A stretch of DNA of 29,430 nt from Bacillota bacterium (lineage in GTDB: Bacteria > Bacillota > Clostridia > Acetivibrionales > DSM-1351). Numbering within the stretch: the stretch's first letter is position 1; every line of letters begins with the position of its first letter. Location: assembly GCA_023443515.1 (NCBI GenBank), contig JAEZUC010000006.1, forward strand, positions 1 through 29,430, written 5' to 3'. Below are positions 17,157 to 24,774 of the stretch, one piece after another. The notes below the pieces were generated by a model, which saw only the letters and a list, made by a program, of their open reading frames with translations, was not told the origin of the DNA and searched no databases. The translations under genes and the position numbers were made by a program.

Positions 17157-17184
17157 AAAAAGAGGGGTAAATACTTTACCCCTC
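17157..17184 (-). terminator. Intrinsic terminator after mbl
   Basis: GAGGGGTAAA (17162-17171) pairs perfectly with TTTACCCCTC (17175-17184). On the minus strand the stem is followed by TTTTTGATA. It isolates mbl from the flagellar operon. Confidence 0.93.
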
Positions 17185-17196
17185 ACTACTCTTTTC

Positions 17197-18225
17197 TTAT
17201 CTTTTATAACTTGCCCTTTTTTCCGTTAGCGCACTGGCTTCTATGGCTTCTATGTTGTCAAGTGCCTTCCCCGTTCCAAGGGCTACACAAGAGATAGAAT
17301 CATCTGCAATTATTACATTTATACCTGTTTTTTCCTGAAGCAGTTTATCCAAGCCGTAAATAAGACTTCCACCGCCCGTCATAACTATACCCCTGTCGCT
17401 TATGTCAGCTGCAAGCTCAGGTGGTGTACGTTCCAGAACAGAATGTACAGCCTCAACAACACTTGAAATAGGTTCTTCCAACGCTTCCATCATCTCAGTT
17501 GATGATATGGTAATTGTCTTCGGAAGTCCTGAAATCAGGTTCCTTCCCCTGATGTCCATTGTTACCTCCTGAACTCTTGGATAAACCGTACCTATATTGA
17601 TTTTTAATTCTTCAGCAGTTCTTTCACCTATCATAATGTTGTGCTTTTTACGCATATAACGAACAATAGCTTCGTCAAACTTGTCTCCGGCTATTTTTAT
17701 GGATGTACTTACTACTGTACCACCCAGTGATATTACTGCAATATCAGTAGTACCACCGCCCATGTCAACAACCATGCTGCCACATGCTTTTGCAATATCA
17801 ATGCCTGCTCCTATAGCTGCTGCAATGGGCTCTTCTATCAAATACGTCTTCCTTGCTCCGGCTTGCATGGATGCATCTATTACAGCACGCTTTTCAACTT
17901 CTGTAACACCGCTGGGTACACAGACCATTATCCTTGGTTTGAAAAACTTTCTGTTACCGGTAACTTTATTTATGAAATATTTAAGCATTCTCTCTGTTAT
18001 GTCATAATCAGAAATTACACCTTCGCGCAGAGGCCTGATAGCCACTATGTTTCCGGGTGTTCTTCCCAGCATTCTTCTTGCCTCTTCGCCTACCGCAAGT
18101 AATTTATTTGTATTCTTATCTATAGCTACAACGGAGGGCTCCCTTAAAACTATTCCCTTACCTTTAATGTATACAAGTACCGTGGCAGTACCCAAATCAA
18201 TACCGATGTCCTGTCCAAATCCCAA
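17197..18225 (-). CDS. mbl: Actin-like cell-shape protein Mbl/MreB
   Basis: A cytoskeletal ATPase that guides lateral wall synthesis. The actin-fold motifs are present: phosphate 1 DIGIDLGTATVLVY, connect 1, phosphate 2 VVDMGGGTTDIAVISLGG, and adenosine MTGGGSLIYGLD; EEPIAAAIGAG is also typical. Neighbouring flgF/flgG points to Mbl rather than MreB. The reading frame opens at TTG 18232-18234, but AAGGAG abuts that codon directly. The next TTG (18223-18225) lies 9 bases after AAGGAG and gives MGFGQDIGIDLGT, so I prefer it (342 residues). The longer form (345) remains possible with a weaker AAGGG. Confidence 0.95.
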   Translation of the reverse strand: MGFGQDIGIDLGTATVLVYIKGKGIVLREPSVVAIDKNTNKLLAVGEEARRMLGRTPGNIVAIRPLREGVISDYDITERMLKYFINKVTGNRKFFKPRIMVCVPSGVTEVEKRAVIDASMQAGARKTYLIEEPIAAAIGAGIDIAKACGSMVVDMGGGTTDIAVISLGGTVVSTSIKIAGDKFDEAIVRYMRKKHNIMIGERTAEELKINIGTVYPRVQEVTMDIRGRNLISGLPKTITISSTEMMEALEEPISSVVEAVHSVLERTPPELAADISDRGIVMTGGGSLIYGLDKLLQEKTGINVIIADDSISCVALGTGKALDNIEAIEASALTEKRASYKR

Positions 18226-18408
18226 ACGAAACAACTCCTTGATTCCCTTAATTTGATAATTTAACAGAAATTATAACTATTTATAAAGTGCGATTTATGT
18301 TGGTACATGTTAAGTCAAAATTATCTATTATTTATATTATCATATTAATATAATTATGCAATATTTTTGTACTTTTTAAAAGTTACAAAATGGTAAATAT
18401 TTCTTGCC

Positions 18409-19599
18409 TCATAAAGCCACTTTTTCCAATATGCCCCTAAGCTTTGCAATTGATATTCCGTAATTGCAGATACTTACATTCTGAACCGTAGCGGATTCTA
18501 TACGAGAAAGTACATATTTTCTGTTAAACATGCAACAGCCACACTGAATAATCAGCGAGTATTTTGACAAATCCTTCGGAAAGTCTGTTCCGCTGACAAT
18601 GTCAATAGTGAGGCCTTCTCCCACTTTTTGTCTGAGAAGCCTTGGAAGCTGCACACGTCCTATATCTTCACCGAGAGGTGCATGTGTACAGGCTTCTGCA
18701 ATCAAAACGGCTGATTCCTCTGTTAGTGTATCTATTGTTTCTGCACCTTTAATGTATGCAGAAATATCACCTTTGTATTCAGCAAACAGCACGGAAAATG
18801 ATGTCAAAAGGCTTTCTTCAGGTTTTTTTGCATATACCTTGTCGAATACCTGAGAATCAGTGATTATTAGTTTGGGAGGTTTTGACATTGCCTTTAGTGC
18901 ATTGTCAAGCTTGTCGGTAGTAACACTCATTACCATACATTTTAAATCCAGCAAATCTCTGATTACCTGAACCTGGGGGAGAATCAGACGACCTTTAGGA
19001 GCCTGAATGTCCTGAGGCATAACCAGCAATACCAGGTCTCCTTCGTTTACAAGGTGAGCGGTTATGCTGCTTACCTCAAAATCCTCCGGCACGGCCCTTA
19101 TAAGTTCTTCTCTGACTTTATCAAGTCCGGTTTTTTCCTTTGCACTGATAATAATCGGCACCAGCCCGAGAGTTTTTTCCACCTGCTTTTTTATATCACC
19201 CGTGTTTTCAAGTATATCTGCTTTATTGATAACAGGAATAACGGGTATTTTACGCTTTTTCAGTTCATCCGTCCATTCCTTTTCCAATGAAAGCTCTGTC
19301 CCCGAGAAAAATACAATGGCTACATCCGTTTTTTCAATGGCCTTTCGGGTCTTTTCTATTCTCAACTCTCCTAAAGTTCCCACATCATCAAAACCCGCTG
19401 TGTCAATAAACATAACAGGGCCTATAGGATGCAGTTCCATGGCCTTGTATACAGGATCTGTAGTAGTTCCCGCGATTTCAGATACCAGCGCAATATCCTG
19501 TCCCGTTATTGCATTAATTAATGATGATTTTCCACTGTTTCTTCTGCCAAACAGTGCAATGTGAAGCCTGTTTGCACCCGGTGTATTTGTAAGACTCAT
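18409..19599 (-). CDS. hydF: [FeFe]-hydrogenase H-cluster maturation GTPase HydF
   Basis: Scaffold GTPase that receives the 2Fe subcluster and delivers it to apo-hydrogenase HydA. The GTPase domain is at about 10-170 (P-loop GRRNSGKSS 18-26, G3 DTAG, NKAD). A dimerisation domain follows, then a C-terminal Fe-S domain with C304-x-H306 and C353-x-x-C356. The family motif is CxH...HCxxC; here the His before the second Cys is Gln352 (QCGCC). Length 396 is normal. The ATG follows GAGGAGG by 8 bases, and that Shine-Dalgarno touches the hydG stop, so translation is likely coupled. No terminator is clear after it. Confidence 0.96.
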   Translation of the reverse strand: MSLTNTPGANRLHIALFGRRNSGKSSLINAITGQDIALVSEIAGTTTDPVYKAMELHPIGPVMFIDTAGFDDVGTLGELRIEKTRKAIEKTDVAIVFFSGTELSLEKEWTDELKKRKIPVIPVINKADILENTGDIKKQVEKTLGLVPIIISAKEKTGLDKVREELIRAVPEDFEVSSITAHLVNEGDLVLLVMPQDIQAPKGRLILPQVQVIRDLLDLKCMVMSVTTDKLDNALKAMSKPPKLIITDSQVFDKVYAKKPEESLLTSFSVLFAEYKGDISAYIKGAETIDTLTEESAVLIAEACTHAPLGEDIGRVQLPRLLRQKVGEGLTIDIVSGTDFPKDLSKYSLIIQCGCCMFNRKYVLSRIESATVQNVSICNYGISIAKLRGILEKVAL

Positions 19600-19615
19600 T
19601 TTTGTACCTCCTCAT

Positions 19616-21028
19616 CTAGAACCTGAAATCCCTCTTACCAGCATGGAGTTCGCTTAAATGCTCTTTTACGATTTTTTTAACATCATCGTTTTGTAGCAGC
19701 TCCACTTCTTTTTCTATCATCTTCTCACCTTTTGCTCTTGTATCTTCCGCTGCGTAGTCTTCCAGATATTCTTTTAGCGTCATAATTGCATTTGGATGGC
19801 AAACATGTGCAATTGCTCCGCTTTTAACTAGTCTCATAAACCTGTCCCCTGTTCTGCCTTCCCGATAACATGCTGTGCAAAAGCTTGGAATGTAACCCAA
19901 TGTCAAAAGCCAGTTTACTATTTCATCCATGGTTCTTGTATCGTTTACTTCAAACTGTGCAGAATTATCTGCTTCTTTTTCTACATAACCGCCCACACTT
20001 GTTGATGACCCTCCGCTAATCTGTGAAACACCCAGTTTGAGACATTCCCCACGGGTCTTTTCCGATTCTCTTGTTGACATGATTATACCTGTGTAAGGTA
20101 CTGCTATACGAAGTATTGCTACAATTTTTTCAAATATGGAGTCAGGTATTGCATTTGAATATTCCTTCAAATCCACATCATCAGCCGGCCTTATACGTGG
20201 TACGCTGATTGTATGAGGCCCAACTCCCATCGCATCCTCCAAATGCTTTGCGTGCATAAGCAGACCTACAAAATCATATTTATATAGGTTCAAGCCAAAA
20301 AGAACACCAAGACCTACATCATCAATTCCACCCTCCATTGCTCTATCCATGGCCTCGGTATGATAAGCATAATTGTGCTTAGGCCCCTTGGGGTGCAGAT
20401 ACTCGTATGTGGGTTTATGGTAGGTTTCCTGAAATAATATATAGGTTCCTATTCCCGCACCCTTGAGCTTTTTGTAATTTTCCACTGTTGTAGCTGCAAT
20501 ATTTACATTTACACGGCGGATTGCTCCGTTCTTATGCTTTATTCCGTATATTGTATTTATACTTTCCAGTACGTATTCAATTGGACAGTTTTCAGGGTCC
20601 TCTCCCGTTTCAAGGGCGAGTCGTTTGTGTCCCATATCTTGCAAAGCCACAACTTCCCTGACTATGTCTTCCTGAGACAGCTGCTTTCTTGCAATGTGCT
20701 TGTTTGAGCCGTGGTAGGGGCAGTATCTGCACTCATTTACACAGTAGTTTGAAAGATAGAGAGGCGCAAACATTACTATCCTATTTCCATAGAATTTCTT
20801 TTTGATATGCTCTGCAAGCTTGGACACCTTTTCTTTAACCTCATCCAGTTCACATTCCAATAATACGGCTGCTTCCCTGTAGTTTAATCCTTTGTACTCA
20901 GACGCCTTTTGAAGTATATCTTCTATGAGTGGCATATTCTCTTTGTTCCTGCGGGCATACTCCAATGTTTCTAAAATTTCTTCGTCATTAATAAATTCTT
21001 CAGCTTTTTTTGATTGGCTATTATACAT
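19616..21028 (-). CDS. hydG: [FeFe]-hydrogenase maturation radical SAM enzyme HydG
   Basis: Cleaves tyrosine to make the CO and CN ligands of the H-cluster. Residues C96-x3-C100-x2-C103 (CVNECRYC) bind the radical-SAM cluster. The C-terminal C384-x2-C387-x22-C410 is the diagnostic second-cluster motif that separates HydG from ThiH. Length 470 is typical. The ATG has GGAGGAA nine bases upstream. It lies between the TM1266-type regulator gene (60-base gap) and hydF. hydE is not in the window. Confidence 0.98.
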   Translation of the reverse strand: MYNSQSKKAEEFINDEEILETLEYARRNKENMPLIEDILQKASEYKGLNYREAAVLLECELDEVKEKVSKLAEHIKKKFYGNRIVMFAPLYLSNYCVNECRYCPYHGSNKHIARKQLSQEDIVREVVALQDMGHKRLALETGEDPENCPIEYVLESINTIYGIKHKNGAIRRVNVNIAATTVENYKKLKGAGIGTYILFQETYHKPTYEYLHPKGPKHNYAYHTEAMDRAMEGGIDDVGLGVLFGLNLYKYDFVGLLMHAKHLEDAMGVGPHTISVPRIRPADDVDLKEYSNAIPDSIFEKIVAILRIAVPYTGIIMSTRESEKTRGECLKLGVSQISGGSSTSVGGYVEKEADNSAQFEVNDTRTMDEIVNWLLTLGYIPSFCTACYREGRTGDRFMRLVKSGAIAHVCHPNAIMTLKEYLEDYAAEDTRAKGEKMIEKEVELLQNDDVKKIVKEHLSELHAGKRDFRF

Positions 21029-21088
21029 TTTTTATTCCTCCACAAAAACAGATTTTAATCTGACGTTACGAGGATGTTATAAGTGGAT

Positions 21089-21334
21089 TTATATTTTTGA
21101 GTAAACGGTCTTTGTATTGACTCCCTTTAACATTCCCAATTTCCCTGAAAGTGAGCTGATGATATCGTTCGGGGCATCAACAACCACGCTTATAATAGAG
21201 ACACCCTTTTCTCGGTATGGAATACCCATTCTTCCAACTATATATTTCCCGAATTCGTGCAGTATCAGATTTATCTTTTCTGCCGAAGATAAATCATCCA
21301 CAATTATTCCTATCAGAGCGATCCTTGTCTCCAT
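21089..21334 (-). CDS. TM1266-type putative regulator of the iron-only hydrogenase system
   Basis: The 81-residue protein begins METRIALIGIIVDD and has an ACT/NikR-C-like alternating pattern with RMGIPYREKGVSIISVVVDAP. It matches the small TM1266 family consistently found with hydE/hydF/hydG, whose role is only predicted. I chose ATG 21332-21334 because GGGAGG lies 8 bases upstream. The frame also stays open back to an ATG at 21395-21397, but that extension would be encoded by a terminator hairpin. First gene of the hyd operon; its leader is unusual (see 21335-21511). Confidence 0.85.
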   Translation of the reverse strand: METRIALIGIIVDDLSSAEKINLILHEFGKYIVGRMGIPYREKGVSIISVVVDAPNDIISSLSGKLGMLKGVNTKTVYSKI

Positions 21335-21511
21335 TTGGTTGCCTCCCTTATAAATAAAATAAAACCCCGGATGCTTTACAGGCACGGGGTTTTTCATACT
21401 CCACCTTATAGCACCGCCTTACCACTTGGGACTGACCCTCGTGCATTCAGAACGATTATTTCAAATAAATGTCTTTGCTCTTAGTATTATAACTTCGAGT
21501 TCAGATACTTT
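21335..21511 (-). promoter_or_regulatory. Candidate attenuator/riboswitch leader of the hydrogenase-maturation operon
   Basis: Predicted 5' leader of about 177 bases. It holds a hairpin (AGTAT...AACTCGAAGTT...ATACT), a 13-base dyad TTATTTCAAATAA (21456-21468), a segment GCACGAGGG (21436-21444, minus strand), 46 bases rich in GGTAAGG/GGTGG-like words, then an intrinsic terminator just before the Shine-Dalgarno. GCACG(A)GGG can form eight pairs with CCCCGTGC (21382-21389), the 5' arm of that terminator, so the two structures exclude each other. I could not match it to a known riboswitch class. Function is inferred. Confidence 0.55.
21361..21393 (-). terminator. Leader terminator upstream of the hyd operon
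   Basis: On the minus strand AAAACCCCG pairs with CGGGGTTTT, continued by TGC/GCA with a 2-base bulge, and is followed by ATTTTATTT. It lies only 26 bases before the first start codon, with no minus-strand gene upstream that would need ending. Confidence 0.75.
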
Positions 21512-21517
21512 GATAAT

Positions 21518-21546
21518 ATTTTAACATATTCACATAGTATCTTCAA
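21518..21546 (-). promoter_or_regulatory. Predicted sigma-A promoter of the hyd operon
   Basis: TTGAAG (21541-21546), 17-base spacer, TAAAAT (21518-21523), on the minus strand. Start predicted near 21511. A second TATAAT at 21486-21491 has no good -35. Confidence 0.6.
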
Positions 21547-21577
21547 GTTAATAATTACCCACATTTTAAGATAAATA

Positions 21578-21606
21578 TTGCAAAACCTGTCTGGCACTAC
21601 TAAAAT
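21578..21606 (+). promoter_or_regulatory. Predicted sigma-A promoter of the membrane zinc-ribbon gene
   Basis: TTGCAA (21578-21583), 17-base spacer, TAAAAT (21601-21606), about 33 bases before the ATG. It is divergent from the hyd promoter, with about 30 bases between the two -35 boxes. Confidence 0.65.
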
Positions 21607-21639
21607 ATATGTAACCCACAAATTTACGGAGGAAACTAT

Positions 21640-22032
21640 ATGAATTGGTTCAGAAAATTTATGATTGGAAGATACGGGCCTGACCATTTGTCCGCGGGAC
21701 TTCTTTTTTTATCACTGCTTATTTCATTAATAGGTATGTTTGTCCCAATTAACTGGTTTGGTTATCTGTCTTATATTCCGCTGTTTCTATGCCTTTACAG
21801 AATGTTTTCTAAAAATATTTACAGAAGAAGAGCAGAAAACAATAAATTCTTAAAGTTCTGGAATCCCCTCGCCGGCTGGTTTTTTAAAAGAAAAAACCGT
21901 TTAAAAGATTCTAAGACCCACAGGTACTTCAAATGCCCACAATGCAAGCAAGAGGTACGTGTTCCCAAAGGTAAAGGCAAAATTCAGATAACCTGTCCAA
22001 AATGCAGGACAGAGTTTATTCGCAAATCCTGA
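21640..22032 (+). CDS. Small membrane protein with C-terminal zinc ribbon, function unknown
   Basis: 130 residues. After a short basic N-terminus (MNWFRKFMIGRYGPDHLS), two hydrophobic segments (about 19-35 and 41-56) form a hairpin in the membrane. A basic stretch (60-90) follows, then a zinc ribbon CPQC...CPKC at about 100-123 with the loop VPKGKGKIQIT. The topology puts the ribbon in the cytoplasm by the positive-inside rule (inference). The ATG follows GGAGGAA. It has its own promoter and terminator, so it is a single-gene unit divergent from the hyd operon. Similar hypothetical proteins occur widely in clostridia, to my recollection. No function can be assigned. Confidence 0.85.
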   Translation: MNWFRKFMIGRYGPDHLSAGLLFLSLLISLIGMFVPINWFGYLSYIPLFLCLYRMFSKNIYRRRAENNKFLKFWNPLAGWFFKRKNRLKDSKTHRYFKCPQCKQEVRVPKGKGKIQITCPKCRTEFIRKS

Positions 22033-22049
22033 TTATAAAGAAAAGATTA

Positions 22050-22217
22050 CTAAGACCCACCTGGTGTGGGTTTTTCAGTTTTCTTTTTTCCGCGCTTGCA
22101 GTAAGGAAGGTATTTTGAGTTTTCATTATGGTGTTTTAAGCACTCGTCACATTTGCCGTGACGAACACATGATTTCTTTTTGCAGTTGCATTTTTCTAAA
22201 CCGTTTTCAAGAACCAT
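22050..22217 (-). CDS. Small Cys-rich protein, 55 residues, unknown function
   Basis: Short gene with six Cys and several His in the order CNC...C...RHGKCDEC...HH...LPYC, which looks like a small metal-binding module. The ATG (22215-22217) follows AGGAGG by about ten bases. The Lys-rich tail ends TPGGS, and its last codons lie inside the terminator hairpin of the convergent membrane gene. I recall similar short proteins with RHG.C..C and LPYC in clostridia, but I cannot name a family. The coding call rests on the Shine-Dalgarno, Cys spacing and open frame. Confidence 0.72.
   Translation of the reverse strand: MVLENGLEKCNCKKKSCVRHGKCDECLKHHNENSKYLPYCKRGKKKTEKPTPGGS
22055..22076 (+). terminator. 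Terminator of the membrane zinc-ribbon gene
   Basis: ACCCAC (22055-22060) pairs with GTGGGT (22066-22071) around CTGGT and is followed by TTTTC. It overlaps the 3' end of the Cys-rich gene on the other strand. Confidence 0.75.
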
Positions 22218-22304
22218 CCCTCAAGCCTCCTGATTTCTCTTAATTAAACTATTTTATTTATAATATCAAGTATCCCGCGCTGCCAGGTAAATGTCAACTG
22301 ATAA

Positions 22305-22337
22305 AAAAAGCCGGGTTTGAAGTTACCCCGGCTTTTT
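22305..22337 (-). terminator. Terminator of the kht-yitT operon
   Basis: AAAAAGCCGGG (22305-22315) pairs with CCCGGCTTTTT (22327-22337). A and T runs on both sides would let it act in both directions; its position 80 bases after yitT suggests the minus strand. Confidence 0.85.
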
Positions 22338-22416
22338 GTGTATTTAACATTTTCAGAATAGCTACACAACCTTTTCCTCTGAAAACCTAATTTTTCTAAT
22401 GTTTTATAATTATCTT

Positions 22417-23052
22417 TTATCTCACGTTTTCTCCACTACCAGTGACAACACTGTCTCGTTTTAACAGATCAAAAGTCACATTAATTGATTTAAATACTAT
22501 AAAGTAAGCAATCAGTGAATATATGGCCTGTTCCCACCCAAAAATCAACCCGGACACGGAAACTATCAATAAATTTACTGCAATATATATTGTACCGGAA
22601 GATTTAATTCCATTCATTTCATAATATTTTCTTCTGCACTGAAAACCATCCACAAGAGCACCAAATCGCAAAATCAGTCCCAAGCCCATTCCGAGAGTTA
22701 TACCCCCGAAAATAGTAGACTGCAGAATATACTGTTGTTCCATTTGAACCGGTCTGAAAATCGACAACCAAAAAATCATTGATGCCACCGCTACTATAGT
22801 AGGCAAAAGAAATTTATTTCCTTTGTGGCGATATCCGAATATGACAAAAGGAAAATTTAATAATACAATTATCGCACCAATTGGAATTTCCAGTATATAA
22901 CTTATCATGACAGCTGTTCCTATAATACCGCCCGCAATCAGATTATGAGAACTAAAAAATATTTCTACACCTACTGCAGTTAGTAACGCTCCCAAAAAGA
23001 TAAAAAAATAATTTATAACTTTTTTAGTAATCAAATATTTTTTCTCATTCAT
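22417..23052 (-). CDS. YitT-family membrane protein, short form
   Basis: 211 residues with five or six predicted transmembrane segments: FFIFLGALLTAVGVEIFF, GGIIGTAVMISYILEIPIG, AIIVLLNFPFVIFGY, LLPTIVAVASMIFW, a Gly-rich TIFGGITLGMGLGLILRFG, and YIAVNLLIVSVSGLIFG. This is the YitT/YczE (DUF161) pattern. Typical YitT proteins are about 280-290 residues with a cytoplasmic DUF2179 domain; that domain is absent, and the usual GGTD motif after LRFGA is changed to LVDGFQCRR. The ATG follows AAGGAGG. It is the last gene of the operon with khtT-khtU (31-base gap). Substrate unknown. Confidence 0.8.
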   Translation of the reverse strand: MNEKKYLITKKVINYFFIFLGALLTAVGVEIFFSSHNLIAGGIIGTAVMISYILEIPIGAIIVLLNFPFVIFGYRHKGNKFLLPTIVAVASMIFWLSIFRPVQMEQQYILQSTIFGGITLGMGLGLILRFGALVDGFQCRRKYYEMNGIKSSGTIYIAVNLLIVSVSGLIFGWEQAIYSLIAYFIVFKSINVTFDLLKRDSVVTGSGENVR

Positions 23053-23083
23053 AACTTAAGACCTCCTTGCAACAGCTTCACAT

Positions 23084-24283
23084 CTACATTTCCCTTTTCC
23101 TGCTTGCGAAAATCTTTTGTAATCCATTATAAATTGGGCCTGATTGTTTAGCCATCAGCGGTCCGGCAATCGCTAAGATAAGCACATATAATACCGCAAA
23201 GGATTGGATGACCGGTAGAAGCCCTCCGGCTTTGCCCATGTTTGCCATGATAATCGAAAACTCACCTCGTGCTGCCAGAGTAAGACCAATATTTGCCGTG
23301 GCCTTTCCGCTAATCCCTGCCGTACGCGCTGCTATTATACCTGAAACTACATTACCGACAATTGTAAGCACCGCCGCAATAATCGCCATCCAAACTGCAC
23401 CACCCAGAGACATCGGATTAATTGTCAGTCCGAAACTGAAGAAAAAAACAGCTCCAAAGAAATCTTTGAAAGGAAGAATATTGTGCTCTATTCTTTTTGC
23501 ATGTACAGACTCTGCAAATACCAGTCCCACCAGCAATGCACCTATAGCCTCAGCAACGTGCAGAGTTTCTGAGAACCCTGCCACCAGAAACAGAAATGCC
23601 ATTACTATCAGCAGGAACAATTCTGTGGACTGGATATTCAAAAGTTTGTCCAGATATTTTATTAATCTCTTTCCTATAAACAGCATAAATAGTATAAAAA
23701 ATATGGCCGTGGCTGCAGTAAGAATAATCCCCCATACAGATTTCGATCCGCTCAAAAGCAATCCTGACAGTATTGAAATATGTATTGCAATGAACAAATC
23801 ATCAAACATGATCATTCCCATAATTATCTCAGTTTCCCTGTTAGCTGTTCGTTTAAGATCCATCAGTACCTTTGCAACAATTGCTGTTGAGGAACTGGTC
23901 ATAATACCGCATATAACCATAGTTTCTTTTAAGGGAAGACCACCAATCCAGCCCATCATCAAGCCTGTGGAAAAGTTGATTAAGATATAGAATAAACCAC
24001 CCGTTAATATTGATTTCCCCGATTTGACAAACCTTGAGACCGAAAATTCCATACCAAGGCTAAAAAGAAGGAACAGAATACCAAGGCGCCCCATAAACTC
24101 AATAAATTGGGAGCTTTCAATAAATCTAAAATCAAGTATACCAATATGCGGTGCATGTGGCCCCACTGCCATCCCGATCAGAATATAAAACGGAATGACA
24201 GAGAAGCGGAGTTTCTTTGATATCAACCCCATTGCGGCTATCAATGCAACCGCCAAACCAATCTCGAAAATTAAATTATGCAT
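23084..24283 (-). CDS. khtU: KhtU-type K+(monovalent cation)/H+ antiporter, CPA2 family
   Basis: An inner-membrane exchanger with about 11-12 hydrophobic segments. Family signatures include GMAVGPH, LFLLFSLGMEFS, the active-site neighbourhood MTSSSTAIVAKVL, EAIGALLVGLVFAES and LTLAARGEFSII. Length 399 matches KhtU of Bacillus (about 406) and, unlike KefB/KefC, there is no C-terminal TrkA-N domain; regulation comes from the separate KhtT. The start codon overlaps the khtT stop (TAATG), which implies strict coupling. Weak GGAAGG lies five bases upstream, consistent with re-initiation. Expected role: potassium efflux and pH homeostasis. Confidence 0.9.
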   Translation of the reverse strand: MHNLIFEIGLAVALIAAMGLISKKLRFSVIPFYILIGMAVGPHAPHIGILDFRFIESSQFIEFMGRLGILFLLFSLGMEFSVSRFVKSGKSILTGGLFYILINFSTGLMMGWIGGLPLKETMVICGIMTSSSTAIVAKVLMDLKRTANRETEIIMGMIMFDDLFIAIHISILSGLLLSGSKSVWGIILTAATAIFFILFMLFIGKRLIKYLDKLLNIQSTELFLLIVMAFLFLVAGFSETLHVAEAIGALLVGLVFAESVHAKRIEHNILPFKDFFGAVFFFSFGLTINPMSLGGAVWMAIIAAVLTIVGNVVSGIIAARTAGISGKATANIGLTLAARGEFSIIMANMGKAGGLLPVIQSFAVLYVLILAIAGPLMAKQSGPIYNGLQKIFASRKREM

Positions 24284-24774
24284 TATAACCTTCCATCTCT
24301 AATATAATTTTTGAATATTTTTAAATTCTTTCTTTCACCCATAACAACTAATGTTGAGTCAGGGGTAAACTGATAGTCCGGTCCGGGGTTGATATTCTTT
24401 TCACTATTTTTTTCAATTACTGCCAGTACGGTTATTCCGGTAGACTGGCGTATATTCATTTCCGCAATGGTTTTCCCAATGCAGGCAAATCCGCCCTCTA
24501 CCTTATACCACTCAATTACCATACCGCCTAATGCTACCTCTATATTTTCCAATGACTTTGGACTGTATGCCATGCCACCGATAATACCTGCCAGTAGCCT
24601 AGCTTCTGCATCCTCCACGCTAATCATAGATGCACTGTCGTCTTCTCCATTATAAAAATGGTATAGCTCCCGGCGACCATCATCGTGAACAATAACCACT
24701 ATTCTATCTCCGCCACTGACTTCCATTTCGAATTTCTTCCCAATTCCCGGCAAATCCAGTTCTCTGACTATCAC
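24283..24774 (-). CDS. khtT: KhtT-type regulatory subunit of the K+/H+ antiporter (TrkA-C/RCK_C domain)
   Basis: 163 residues, close to Bacillus KhtT (165). The N-terminal half has LPGIGKKFEMEV and VHDDGRRELYHF, followed by SVEDAEARLLAGIIGGM. The RCK_C domain (about 80-160) has IEWYKVE...CIGKTIAEMNIRQSTGITVLAVIE and the INPGPDY / LVVMGER ending. Known KhtT inhibits KhtU and binds c-di-AMP through RCK_C; that role is transferred by similarity. The start is GTG (24772-24774) behind GGAGGG. There is no khtS homologue in front. Confidence 0.9.
   Translation of the reverse strand: MIVRELDLPGIGKKFEMEVSGGDRIVVIVHDDGRRELYHFYNGEDDSASMISVEDAEARLLAGIIGGMAYSPKSLENIEVALGGMVIEWYKVEGGFACIGKTIAEMNIRQSTGITVLAVIEKNSEKNINPGPDYQFTPDSTLVVMGERKNLKIFKNYIRDGRL

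Noticed and set aside
21390..21435. tRNA-like D-arm (CCAAGTGGTAAGGC) in the hyd leader
   Set aside because: The wording resembles Gln/Cys tRNA, but there is no anticodon arm, no T arm and no room for them before the terminator.
21487..21687. 66-codon minus-strand frame upstream of the hyd operon
   Set aside because: It overlaps two predicted promoters and the start of the divergent gene, has no Shine-Dalgarno and no recognisable content.
23208..23990. 260-codon plus-strand frame inside khtU
   Set aside because: Antisense shadow of a clearly conserved antiporter gene; its own product resembles nothing.
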